A stretch of DNA of 64,000 nucleotides from Ampelomyces quisqualis (Eukaryota > Ascomycota > Dothideomycetes > Pleosporales > Phaeosphaeriaceae). Where the stretch lies: contig JAGTXZ010000024.1 in the NCBI GenBank assembly GCA_018398575.1, positions 248,001 to 312,000 on the forward strand, written 5' to 3'. Positions 1-11,300 of the stretch are shown here, piece by piece. How positions within the stretch are numbered: position 1 is the first letter of the stretch; each line of letters starts with the position of its first letter. Position numbers and translations under genes: made by a program. The notes under the pieces were generated by a model that made no database searches, was not told the DNA's origin, and saw nothing but the letters and a program-made list of their open reading frames with translations.

Positions 1-2
1 TA

Positions 3-899
3 GAGAAGGAAGGTGCCGAGGAAGGCGATGTGCGCATGCAACATCTCCGAGTGACGAGTCTCGCAATGAACTACGACTTGATTTCCTGGCGAGTCGGTAG
101 GAACAGAGTGCTCATTGGCGCAGATGATGGCCTAACGTTCCCACCAAATCCTCCACAAAAGCCACGGAGACCACGCAAAGACGGCAAGGAATGGACCGAG
201 CGGGAGGAGCCCACCGGCCGTAAGTTGGCGCGGTTGCGCGAACGTATTGCCTTGTACGATGCGATCCTGCAGAGCATAGATTCCGTCAAAGAACTCAAGG
301 GCGCTGCTCGCGACACTGGGTTCATATCGGAGCTCGATGGCCAGCGTGCCTACTTCCAGGCGCTGAAATGTCTACATCTGTCACATGCATATGCATTCCT
401 GTCAACGCCAAAGGAAGCCTTGGCACTTTGCAACCGCGCATTGTCCTTGTCGTCACAAGCTATGTCGGGTCCACGGCCTTCCACGTCAGCGTCATCAGGT
501 GCGCGCAAATTGGAAGTGACGGAGATACAATCACAACAATTAAAGCAGAACCTCGAGAATCTCACCTCGCACTACCGAGGCGTGGTGGCACTGTCTCAGC
601 TGTTTGCCAACTCTGACACGGCCTCGCAAGCTGGTTTGACGAATGCTGCGCCTGTGGTCGAGAGGTTGAACGAGTATCCTGCGTCTGGTTCAGTGGATCT
701 CAAGAACTTGGTGACATGGCCACCCAAGCTCAAGCCTGTTCCAGTGAAGCCCCTGTTCTTAGACGTTGCGTGGAACTATGTGGAGTATCCTGGACACGCG
801 CCAGCGAAGCAAGAATCTGAGCCGGCAAAGACAGAATCAGAGGATGCGAAGCCAGAAAAGCAGGCACCAAAGAAGGGATGGTTCTCTTTTGGCAGGTAA
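3..899 (+). CDS. srp68: Signal recognition particle subunit SRP68, C-terminal part (5' end outside window)
   Basis: The frame is open from the left edge (codons start at base 3), so this is the last exon of a gene that begins outside the window; 298 residues are visible. SRP68 binds 7S RNA as a heterodimer with SRP72 in the cytosolic particle that delivers secretory ribosomes to the ER. The C-terminal region shows the family pattern: a TPR-like helical stretch (around RAYFQALKCLHLSHAYAFL), then the hallmark PVPVKPLFLDVAWNYVEYP block that contacts SRP72, then a lysine/glutamate-rich tail ending in GWFSFGR. It ends at TAA 897-899. No intron is needed in the visible part. The assignment rests on the C-terminal block and general architecture; the N-terminal RNA-binding part cannot be checked. 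Confidence 0.85.
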   Translation, partial: EKEGAEEGDVRMQHLRVTSLAMNYDLISWRVGRNRVLIGADDGLTFPPNPPQKPRRPRKDGKEWTEREEPTGRKLARLRERIALYDAILQSIDSVKELKGAARDTGFISELDGQRAYFQALKCLHLSHAYAFLSTPKEALALCNRALSLSSQAMSGPRPSTSASSGARKLEVTEIQSQQLKQNLENLTSHYRGVVALSQLFANSDTASQAGLTNAAPVVERLNEYPASGSVDLKNLVTWPPKLKPVPVKPLFLDVAWNYVEYPGHAPAKQESEPAKTESEDAKPEKQAPKKGWFSFGR

Positions 900-2068
900 A
901 TAAGGCTGCAGCAGGGATGGTGTGCATACTGCGGCTTTCAAGCCAGTGTTCAGCCAGACATATAGATATTGGTCTTGTCTACTCCGTAGTTATCTGAAAC
1001 AACCCCAACGCCTCGTCTGGTCCGCGCTACAACATCATTTCGACACTTCTTGGCATCCTTTCCGGGTTTCACCCAGAATGGTCGTGATTGGCCCGACAGC
1101 ACTGCGTGTGTACAGCTCTGCTGCATGGCCTTGCGTGAACCCGTTGTGGGGCTGGCGGTTGAGCCTCAGGGGTAAACTGTCGAATAAGCGCCGTGCCAGA
1201 CGTGAACCACACGCACTTTGCGAATCACGGGAGGGCGTTAGAAACCAAATATCGCTGATGGCGTCAAGTTCAGCCATACAGAGACACAAGCGGTCGTGAT
1301 CAACGGTTCATGTACTCCGTATGTACTCAATTTGATGTACTTGGGGAAGCCACACAAAGTGAAAACCTCAGGAGGATTGAGTACAGGAGCCAACGTGTAC
1401 GACCAAAGTAAAACCGTCAAGCTCAAAGAAGACTGGAGGCGCTTCGGGGCGCTTTGGGGTCATGCAGGTATTCTGATTAGAAGACCCATTTAAGGCTGCG
1501 CGATAGTACTATCAGTATCGGCACCCCTAGCATGCGGATAAGGGGGGGCGCGCAGAGAATGTACCCGTCGAATCCATGCACCTATGCTCATCTCTCAGCT
1601 GCGCGTGCTCTCCCGACCAACACACTCTTTTTGACACTCTTTTGCATCTGCTGTCGTTACGTATTGTCGCTCTTTACCATCGCTCTTTGATACTCGATAC
1701 CAACACAATATCTCTAATTGTACCATCTCCCGCACGCATCCTTCAGCTTGTAGCTGTCAAGCGTGCCCACATCATATACAAACCCCCTCCATCAACACAA
1801 GGCTACGTCGAGGAGCGCAACGCGTTTCTCGGACTTGATACCCATCACGGCTTCCGCGCTGGCTACCTCGATCCTCCCCAGGCCCCAGGCCGCCGACTGT
1901 TTTCGTAGACCATCGATATTGCAGGCCTTTGACTTGCCCGCCGTCAAGACGCCGCCCGCCACTCTCGACGACAAGCAATTGCCATCCATCAACCACGACA
2001 GATCACGACCATCGTCGAGCTCGACTGGGACCTCATCCACACAGCAACGGCATGGCAGCCACCCATCG
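900..2068. other. Intergenic: srp68 3' side and probable areB leader
   Basis: No supported gene. It holds two copies of the 9-mer TACTCCGTA (980-988 and 1313-1321) and a G/GC run near 1540-1556. From about 1925 the frame that leads into the GATA-factor gene is open and looks coding (Pro/Ser-rich), so part of this stretch is probably 5' exon or leader of that gene; an acceptor-like site lies at 1925. Confidence 0.5.
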
Positions 2069-2497
2069 ATGCAGCTGCCCTCCTTGTCCACGCTCGCATC
2101 GGTAGCATCGAACAGCCCGCTCACACACAACGCCAGCAACGAGAGTTATGGTGACATGAGGAGGACCACACCCGAGCAGAAGATGCCGTCGCCCCCGAGG
2201 TACGTGACGCCGCGCACGTGTGTGAAAGAGTTGCGCTCCGAGCCATTGCGGCCTGCCGTAGCTCCCTTATCTCAGCCTTGGCGCACTGCACGTCAACTTT
2301 TCGCCCTGCACCACTAACAGGCATGGACAGCAAACCCTCCAATGGTCTCAGCATGACTTATGCCACTGCTGCACCCGCGACAGCTGGCGGGCAACCGGGC
2401 GCTCCGGTACGTTTGCATTCCACTAGGGCGGTGTCGGTGTCCTGGCCACGTCGTGTCGAGGTCTCCCATTTTGCTCTTATCTAATCGATAGCATCAC

Positions 2498-2535
<38 letters not shown>

Positions 2536-3409
2536 CGCCTTGAGATGATCGCTGACCTGCGCCCAGCCTGTCTGTCAGAACTGCTCGACGAGCACTACGC
2601 CGCTTTGGAGACGCGATGAGACGGGCTCCGTGCTGTGCAACGCCTGCGGGCTCTTTCTGAAGCTGCACGGCCGCCCACGACCCATCTCGCTCAAGACCGA
2701 TGTCATCAAGAGCCGCAATCGCGTCAAGACCGGCGGGCCTGGTGCGCGCAGAAAGGTATGCTGGTCCGTAGCCAGCGCAGACGCAAGACTAACCTCCGTA
2801 TAGCCTGGCGAATCCAATGGCCTTCCTGCTGCACATCCCGACGCCGACGGCTCGCTGGGCCTCGCTCAACAGCGACGCGCCTCGGGCAAGATCACGTCAG
2901 GCCTCTCCGACCGTTCACAGTCCCCCGTCTCGCGCACTGGCACGCCCAACTTCCTGCACCCCTCCAACATTGCCCCTCAGCACATGTTCGAGCAGGCGCT
3001 GAGCAGCGATGTCTTCCATTCCTCTGCACTGGGTGCCTTTGGCCATCGCGCCCTCTCGCCCGCGAATTCGTCCATCAACGGCTCGCACCTTGACGCCCCT
3101 CTGCCATACGACTCTCTTGCGGCCCAGAATACCGCGCTGAAGACACGTGTATCAGAAATGGAGCTGATCAACGACCTCTTCCGCAATCGCGTGACGGAGC
3201 TGGAAAACAGCGAGAACGCGGCACGGGACATGGAGGCCAAGCTGCGGGCAGAACTTGAACAGGTCAGGCAGCGAGAGTCAGATCTCAAGCGGCGGCTCGA
3301 CGAACTCGAGGACGAGAGTCCACGGCACAAAAAGCCCCGCTTCAGCGATATCAGTGACCTCGTCGACGATACCCGCGCGGGCCCGCCCATCAACGCCATG
3401 GTGGATTAG
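2069..3409 (+). CDS. areB: GATA-type zinc-finger transcription factor with C-terminal coiled coil (AreB/Asd-4/NreB-like)
   Basis: Predicted exons: 2069-2199, 2262-2406, 2567-2755 and 2804-3409 (about 356 aa). Exons 3 and 4 join in phase with clean gtatgt/tatag signals; the exon 1-2 junction (intron 2200-2261) was chosen because it keeps frame and is less certain. A single GATA finger of type C-x2-C-x17-C-x2-C sits at about residues 95-119 (QNCSTSTTPLWRRD, then LCNACGLF), followed by the basic tail HGRPRPISLKTDVIKSRNR typical of the AreB/Dal80/Asd-4 group. Residues about 260-330 form a leucine-rich coiled coil, the dimerisation region of AreB-type nitrogen repressors. Known role of the family: nuclear repressor or modulator of nitrogen-catabolite genes acting beside AreA at HGATAR sites. 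The start is uncertain: 2069 is the first in-frame ATG, but the frame is open upstream to 1754 and an upstream exon is likely. Confidence 0.8.
2492..2536 (+). repeat. (CAT)n microsatellite inside an areB intron
   Basis: Fifteen trinucleotide units, of which 2498-2533 are twelve perfect CAT repeats bounded by CAC. The tract lies in the intron 2407-2566, about 30 bp upstream of the acceptor used by the GATA-finger exon. Such tracts are length-variable. Confidence 0.9.
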
Positions 3410-4269
3410 AGCAATCCTGTTCCCGAATACTTTGCTTTGCCCAATGAATTTCCCATGTCCGCCATCTCCTTATTGTCCAGCCATTTCGCCGCAGTGGTCA
3501 GCCAGTTTCCATTTGTGTGCTTGATTCTCTCAAGTGTCTGCTCTCTCGTCAATGAGAGCTATGCGTCGACGCTCGAGCTCTGCCCTAGGTCAATCGCGAC
3601 CACTTAATGTCTGAATACCACTTCTCTCTTCGCTCCAGGCGAACACTGTATTGCAATGTTTTTTGGCTCTGATACCAGGTGCACACGAGGTGTACGCGAA
3701 CGGAGGAAAGCCTTGGATAGGTCCACGGTTATGGAGGTCAAAAGCATTGTCACTTGGGCTTGAAACGACAGTTCTCAATGGGATATGATAAAGCACTCGA
3801 GTTGTCCACAAACGTGATGATGTCCATTGTATTGATTCAACGCCCCATTGAACCTCACTCACGCTACTGATCTACCGGAATAAGTAGTTTTACTTCGCAC
3901 CTCTCCACTAACTTGCTCTTGGCCTGTCCAGCCCTCATCGCCGCCCCCGACGCCCCGGCCACCACGACGGCACGCACAACCACTCTGGGCCCCCGAACAT
4001 GAAATCCGCCCATCGATCACTCTTCTCTTTCTCGCATTGGAACATCAAATCACGGTGTAAACATATTACTCTCCCATTAGTAGGTAGTTGGCAAGGTGAG
4101 GACAGGTTGGAGGCTAACCAGAAGTAGCTTGCCAAGCAAGAGGCCAAAGCTCGGAGCTGTTAACCCTCCGAAAAACCTCTTCTCCTCCACCCTCCCCCAA
4201 CCTCTCCCATCCATTGCACCCCCAATTCATCCTCCACTCATCTCCACTCCGACCGTGAACACCGTCAGA
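3410..4269. other. Intergenic: areB 3' side and atp9 promoter
   Basis: No gene seen. The last ~100 bp before atp9 (about 4165-4260) are strongly pyrimidine-rich, a common feature of highly expressed fungal promoters, and contain a CCAAT box within CCCCCAAT at 4219-4226. Confidence 0.5.
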
Positions 4270-4780
4270 ATGGTTGCCATCGCCCGTTCCCTCGGCGCCG
4301 CCCGCGTGGCCGCCCGCGGCTTCTCCAACGCTGCCGGTACGTTGTTGCGCGCTCGCAGCAGGTGCATCTGCCTCAGCAACCGCATCCGCACCCATTGAGC
4401 TCCATCACCCTCAAGACGCATCCATTGACATTCATCCTGCAGCCCGCCAGCCCACCCAGAACAGCCTCGTTGCTGCCCGCTCCGCTTTCCGCAACAACGC
4501 CGCCCGCAACATCATCCAGAAGCGTGGCATCGTCGCCGAGTCAACTGCCGCCGCCATGGTCGCCGCCGCCAAAATCCAGGGTGCCGGCCTCGCTACCATT
4601 GGTCTCGCTGGTGCCGGTGTCGGTATCGGTACGGTTTTCGGTGGCCTCATCCAGGGTGTCGCCCGCAACCCTTCCCTCAGGGGTCAGCTTTTCCAGTACG
4701 CCGTCTTGGGTTTCGCTTTCGCTGAGGCCACTGGTCTGTTTGCGCTCATGATGTCCTTCTTGCTCCTCTACGTCGCATAG
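4270..4780 (+). CDS. atp9: Mitochondrial F1Fo ATP synthase subunit 9 (c-ring proteolipid), nuclear-encoded
   Basis: Exons 4270-4336 and 4443-4780 (intron 4337-4442) give 134 aa. Residues 1 to about 53 are an arginine/alanine-rich presequence without acidic residues, ending near QKRGIV, for import into the matrix. The mature part is two glycine/alanine-rich transmembrane helices around the conserved polar loop ARNPSLRGQ (R97-N98-P99); helix 2 carries the proton-binding glutamate E117 in GFAFAEATG. In the complex this subunit forms the rotating c-ring of Fo in the inner membrane. Length and motifs match Neurospora/Aspergillus atp9. The ATG follows a pyrimidine-rich leader. Very confident. Confidence 0.97.
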
Positions 4781-6399
4781 ATGTGTGCATTGCATCGACT
4801 CGGATACTTTGGGGTCTTCGGTATGGGGCTCAAGGGGGGAAATTTGCGGATGGATGTGCATATGGACAACAACCTCTCTTCCTACCTTAGTGGCCGGTCA
4901 GATTGTGTAAAACATGTACTTTAGACGATCAATCTGAAGAGCAAGCTACCACTTCCTTCAATTCCCAAGGTACAGAGTGTGTAGACTTCCTCAGGTGCTG
5001 TGACGACTGTCACGGTCTGTGGATGGCCATGACGAGATCAACGGACCCAAATGAACTTTGCCAGTCAACTCCAAACTTCCACAGATTGACTACTCTGCGC
5101 TACGTGATGCCAATGCCCCGCTCGAGCTTCTGCCGGAAGGGATTTGGACAGCTTGCTATGCCAAGCTTTCCACCCGACTTCATCTCAGTGGGCTGCAGGG
5201 CCTGGGAAGAATGCCATTCACCGTAGAAGCAGCGAAGTTTTCTCCACGGACCTGAAGAAGCTCGCAATACGGCTACATCGTACTTGGAGGCCAGTCAGAT
5301 GGTCCATTGCCTGTACATGGACTGTGTGATAGCTCCGGCAGGTAACTGTCAACAACACTGCACAAGCTCTTAGCCCGCTGCACTCATCATCATGCCCGCT
5401 AGCACCTATCAAAACATACTCAAGAGATAATCCGAGTCTGTCCAAAGAGACATGATAGCGTTTGAAACGCTTAGCTCCTGCCCCTGTCGTTCCTGGTCGT
5501 CGTCATCCAACGCAATACCGCAAGACCACCGAGTCCCCCGACAGAGCGTACGTCGTACCCCGATGACTTTATATATATTCTTAGTAACAAATCAACTAGG
5601 CTACCCTCTGATTCTGAGCACCAACATGTGTTGGCAGTACACCTTGTCCTTGACCGAGAACTCGCGAACCCTCTACCGATCGTGTACCCCCTCTCGCGCC
5701 GTCCCCGAAGTCGTTATGATATGCTTTATATGCTTGGAAACTGTATTGTGGCACTGGTAAAGATAGATGCGAGCGGGTATATATGATGCCGTGGTAAAAC
5801 ACGAAGTGCTTTACTGTCGTAATCCAGATATTTCGGCGGTCGTTTCGGGCTGTAGTGAGGTGGCTTTTTAGGAAATCAGCCAGAAGATCACACAGCCACC
5901 GATCAACAACAAAACAACCTCAACAACTCATGTCACTCAAATTAGATGCGAAGATGCGATTGCTGTAGGAGTGCGGGTCACAACTTCAGCTTGCCAGAGC
6001 ACTGCGAAGCTACACAAGCACTAAGACAAGCTGTTACTTGCGTTGTTGCAAAGCTTGGCTATGTTTGCTTCGCTGTGGTGTTTAGGTGGGCCATAGGTTC
6101 AGTGTATTCAATGTAGTATTTCAAATAATTCTGGTTAATTCATGTGTACTATCTTGTAAATCTCGTGCCGATCACTTCACTTCAAGTGCATACTTCATAT
6201 CCCAAACCACCAAAGAACCAATCAACCACCCAAACCGGATTTCACACCATTCCTCACAACCCTCACCCTCCCCACCGCCACCCTCGCCGCAACGGTTATG
6301 TCCTCTCCTCTTCCTCTCATACCCTACCAACTCCCCACCCCCAGCAGTCCCCCAAAACGACCCAACCCCAACGAGTCAACGACATCGCCAACATCATCA
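4781..6399. other. Intergenic, no gene recognised
   Basis: About 1.6 kb downstream of atp9. Frames are short and overlapping, without recognisable domains or convincing splice chains. It is mildly AT-richer from about 5780, with one CT-rich patch near 6240-6400. Confidence 0.5.
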
Positions 6400-7270
6400 A
6401 ACCCCTCCGCAATGTCGGTTCACCAGACGCCGAAGCCGGTGCTTCCGCCGTGCATATCAAGCTCTGGCGTCGCGACAGGGACGCCTTGAACAGGATCCTT
6501 GCGGCGCTGGAAGAGCGATTTCACAACAATAAGCCAAACATTCGCATCCGTGTATGCGAGACGAAGCTGTGCGTTCCGTCCCCCGATAAGTCCAATAGCC
6601 AAGGTGCCGTTTTGAGGGTCGCGAACTCATCCTCCGATAGCTTCAGGTGCAATATCGAATCAGGATCCTTGTGTTTTGCAACAACTTGCTGTAGAACCCT
6701 CCTCTGGCGATTTTGCAGAGCAGCTTCCAAAGATAAGTCAGAGCCGCCCTCGCCAATATTTCATAGACCTTCAATCTGAGGGTCGGCCAATAGAAGGTGA
6801 CGAACTTTGAGTTACCTGCGTATGACTGCCCAGTGCAGAGTAGTCTTTTCATAGGTCCCTTGTCGAAGATGATCATTAATGTCGCGTTGTTGCAAATGCA
6901 ACAACCGGATCCGTGTAACCTTGTGCTGCTGCTGCGTGGAAGGCGTTGTTTTAGGTTCCACAGAAGTATCTTGACTATGTTCATGTCACCTGCTCTAGCA
7001 GCGATCTGTAACGCGTTTTGTGTGTAGAACCCAAATAGCACGCTAACGTCTATGCCTTTGCACTCTAGTAACATTTTGACAATGTCTACACGTCCATGCG
7101 TTATCGCTATGCTAACTGATGATACTATCCACTTGACATGACATTGTTTGAATAAGTGATTGGAAACGATTTGTTTATCGCCTTCCCACAAGGCAATAGA
7201 ATTGATAGTACTTCTTTGTGCCCCAGGAACGAGGCAATAACGAGGGGTAATTTGCTGTAGACATCTACCA
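6400..7270 (-). pseudogene. Broken ankyrin-repeat gene
   Basis: On the minus strand, ankyrin-like segments occur in order but in different frames: about 7268-7125 (PLVIASFLGHKEVLSILL), about 7115-6945 (THGRVDIVKMLLEC and ALQIAARAGDMNIVKILL), about 6900-6815 (TYEKTTLHWAVIRR), then a non-ankyrin C-terminal stretch in about 6742-6521 (LEAALQNRQRRVLQQ). The first frame ends in a stop and the next starts only ~20 bp later, too close for an intron, so a frameshift is the simplest reading; the later breaks could be introns. No start codon with a full first repeat is visible. Ankyrin repeats are protein-binding modules; nothing more specific can be said. Fungal genomes often carry decayed ankyrin genes. 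Confidence 0.45.
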
Positions 7271-8322
7271 GAATGCGCTACAACAAACCATCATCACTAT
7301 GCCTCCCCTACTCTTTAAGAAAAGGACCTCACATTCGCCCCAAATACTCCCCTACATCCTTCACCCGCCCAGCTCATTTCTGCTAACACATGGCCAAGCA
7401 CGAGGCACCCACCTTTCAAATCCATCCTAAGCAAACGCGACATGAAGTTCTCTCGCATAGCAAGACCAAGCGATAATGTCAGGCAAAGACACAGACTGTA
7501 GCCCAAAGTTTACCCCTCTACCAAAAACCCTTTTCACTCCCCATCCACTCCGCTCTTGTCTACCCTCTGCATCTAAAGAAAGACACAGTATCGCAACAAT
7601 ACATCCCTTTCAATCCTATGCTTTAGTTTTTTTTTTTCTTTTTTCTATAACCTTTTCTTATTCCGCCACGCAGCAAATTACCCACTCACTTACCCACCGA
7701 ACCCAACCTACCATCCAAACCCCTACTCCCCTCTCCATCGCTCACTACACAGCGTTAAAGTCTAGATAACTTCCAAGCAAACCCTCTCCTTTCCTTGCTA
7801 TTATCAAAAAAAAAAGTTAAAAACGCTTGGGATAATACACGTACATGACTCCTGCGAAAAAAAGAACAACAACAGCTGTCTGTACAAATCTTAGCGTAGG
7901 CGCGTTAGGTATATTAGTCTTTCTTGTTTGGGGTTTGTAGGGGGGGGGACAAAGTCTCTGGGGATGAGGAAGGGTTGTGCTTGTGTTGGTTTTTTCCCTC
8001 GGTACATGAGCATGTGCTTTGTGTTTCTGGGAAGGGGGAGTTTTTTGCTGAATGGAGAGGATTAATTACCGGGGTTGGGTTGGGTAGGGTTGCTAGTGGC
8101 AGGTCTATGTCTGTTTTGACGCTGGATTGAGGGTTTAGTAATATGGTAAGCCTTTTGGATTATAAGCGTGTTTGGTATTAGACTATAGTAGAAGGGAATA
8201 AGAAATCGTGTGAATCGTGCTCCCGCCTCATCATGTCATGGTCAATTTGATCGTTCGAAACCATCAAGATCGCCGCCAAATGCTCAACTTGCCGCCCTCC
8301 ATTCTGTCTCATCAGGAGACAC
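7271..8322. other. Intergenic with homopolymer tracts
   Basis: No gene seen. It has poly-T near 7627-7645, poly-A near 7806-7816 and G-rich runs near 7939-7950. The right end is the 3' side of the minus-strand MMS1_N gene. Confidence 0.5.
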
Positions 8323-11300
8323 TCAAATGACAGCCATAAACACCTCACCTAACCACTCCCTCACCCTCCGCACCACCAGCTCCTCCTCAACTCCCACCCC
8401 ATCTGCCCCCCACATCTCCACCGCAAACTCCCCAAACAACCTTCCCACATTCCCCTCTGTCCCCTCGCTCACCAACTGCATTACATCGCCATCCTCGACC
8501 AACCACCTCCCCACCAAATCCCCATCGATATGCTTGAACCTCGCCCCCGCCTGCCCTCTTTCCTTCTGTCTCGGATCCACATCCAACGCTCTTATCCTCT
8601 CACCTTGATTCCCCTCCGCGCCATGCATAAGAACATCAGTAATCGCATTTCCGGTCCGCCTTAAACCGATAGGCGTATCCTGCATTTCTGGATTGCGCTT
8701 ATCTTTTTCCGTGATTAGATTTTGCACAAGGCGGAGCATGTGGCGCGCAGGTTCAGACAGGATGGAGAAGGTATACATCGTGCCGTCTGAACACGCACCG
8801 ATGATTTCGTCGTTTAGAATACCTGTTGGAGAGCCTGCGATAGGGCGGCGCCAGGGCGGGCGAATGTCGCCTTGTTGGAGGCGGATGACTGTGCGGGGGA
8901 GGTGAGCTTCGAAGAGGGTGTGTGCGGCGTTCTTGTGTGTACGTTGCGGGGCGTGGAAAAGGGCTGTGATGGAAGCGGCGTTTTTGTCGTTGACGAGAAC
9001 GAGAGTGTCTTGTTGTGGTGGAGAAAAATTCGGAGTGTCGATGCCAAGGACGAGGTGTGTGGAGCAGCTGCGTTCGCGGGAGTCAGTGAAGATGCGTTTG
9101 AATTCGGTCTTGCCCATGTCCTCTACGACAAGGAAGCAGTAATGTGAGTGTTCCAGCGTGGAGACATAGATGTGTGGTGCTCGTATAGTGATGTGAGTAC
9201 CTGGTGACGGCAATTCTACCGTGGCATGCTTTTTCAGCCTGCGCGGCATTAGTGATTCGACAGGCCCATGTGAGATTGGACAACTTACACGCTCGCTTCT
9301 GAATCAAACACATCAAATGTAAGTGTTTTGCCAATGGCACTCACAGTTGATGCATTGCTAAACACAGCCGTACAGTATACAGGCTGGTCGAAGGTTGATT
9401 CTTTCAGCAAGTGTAGCTTTGCATGCGACTCATTTTTGCCAACGTTAAAGATTAGCCTCCGGCCCGCTCCTTTACCTGTACTTCCTGGTACCCCGGTGCC
9501 GACAATTATGAGCGTAAATTTCCTCTTTCGGTGGTCGGTGAAGGCCCACTCGGCAATTGAATAGACCCGCTCGCCGTGTCTCAATTCGTACTCAGCCGCG
9601 ACCAGTCTGCTTGCGTGTTCACTTGATTCTTCGTGTTTGACTTCGGCACCTTCAAGCGTCTTGTCGTCATATGTATCTAGAAGCTTGATCGCCGAGTGAA
9701 GCACTCTGTAGCCATTCGGCGGAGCTCTTTCCTCTGTCGCTTCCATTGTAGTCACCACTATCTTGCGTATTGCCTTCAGATATGTCACATTCGTTGGTTT
9801 GGCGCCAGTGAAGAGCTTTCGTGGGACTGCTCCGCGATCATCTTGAGGTATCGGTGAGGCGTCGCTGGCCAGCCTGCTAATATCGGCGTCGAGTTGAGAG
9901 CAAAGAAAGTCATCCCCAGCCACAGCGAACATGAAGCCTCCAAGGTTGCGAACGGTTGCAGCCGCATCCACGTCAAAAGGGAGCTGACACATGGCCGTGA
10001 CGGAAGATTGGAAGTACCCCGGTCTCTTTCGATGGGTGAACCAGACGGAATCAATGTCAAGCATAGCGGGTTGCCTAGCTGAACAACGCACTCGACAAAA
10101 GTCGGGCCCGCAAGATGCAAATGCCACCGATGGATCTGTTGCGCTGATGTTGAGACGAGCAGAGGTTGTGCCAAGCTTCACTGCACGCCACGCAAAGTTT
10201 GTAGTATCTAGTAAAATTAGAGGTAGTTTAGAGGGAAAGTTCTTGAGCTTACCTGGTCCATGTGTAAATAGAGAAGAAATGAGTAGGTGACCACTACGCG
10301 TGCTACAGACCAATGCCGGAGTCTCCCCTGCAGTCAGCAAAACGGCGCTTTCGATGACCATGTGAGCGCCTCCAAGGGCAGCACCTGCCAACGAGTCTTC
10401 TGCAATGGATTCCAGAATACCATCCTCGTTCACTTTTAACAAGTGAATTGTTGAGCTGAAGGTGCTGACAAAAATGCAGTTGGTACCCTTGACGTTGAAA
10501 AGTTCTAGGCATGTCGGATCGTGGTCTAGTTGCATTTTGGTGTTGCGGGACACGCTCATTATCTTTCCGTCGGAAGAGACTCGCGTGATATCCAAGTATG
10601 TTTTGCCCGACTCTCGAAAACTGATCGCGATGAAGGGAAAGCCCGGTCTACTTGCAGCCAATAGGAGCGGGTTGGCGTACGCTGTCGAGTCGCTCTGTAT
10701 TAAGCTTGGGCGGTGCAGTATCCGCAAATCGTCCCGGGACACCTGGACCGAGAATCTTTCTGACCAAGAACAGGCTGTCATGGTTTCGCCGCGCAATACG
10801 CCAACGTCGCCGAGCTCATCGCCATGAAAAATCTCGTCAACCTTCCATATCCCATTCTCCCATGCTCCTGTGAAATCGCCGCGAATCTCGCCTTGATTTC
10901 GAGTGATGCGGAGAATTAAAGTCTCCGGGGGTATTGTGACTGCGAATGTGGCGTAGTATTGCCTAGTAGCTTTTCCTTCGATTTCAAGTGTCTCGCTACC
11001 GTGATCGATGATCCACAGACCCATACAGCCATTCATGCCACCGAACGAATGGTCGACAATCGATTTCAAACCATGCCGCAGCTCTGTAATCTCGCCTTGG
11101 GGGCTGGCGCCGTTGGCCACGAGTAGGGAGTAGCGATCACGCTCGTCGAGCGATGAGTGTCCCGAAAGTCGTGCAACTGATAGATCCGTCAATGGTGTCC
11201 AGTTGGAGATGGAGTCGAGATAGACAGGCTCAAAAACACCAGTGTAAGGTTGTGCGTGAGGATATTCAGTTGGCCAGGGCCCAAATCTGTAGAGGCACCC

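Noticed and set aside
6144..6779. 211-codon plus-strand frame
   Set aside because: Opposite the ankyrin remnant; Pro/His-rich by composition only.
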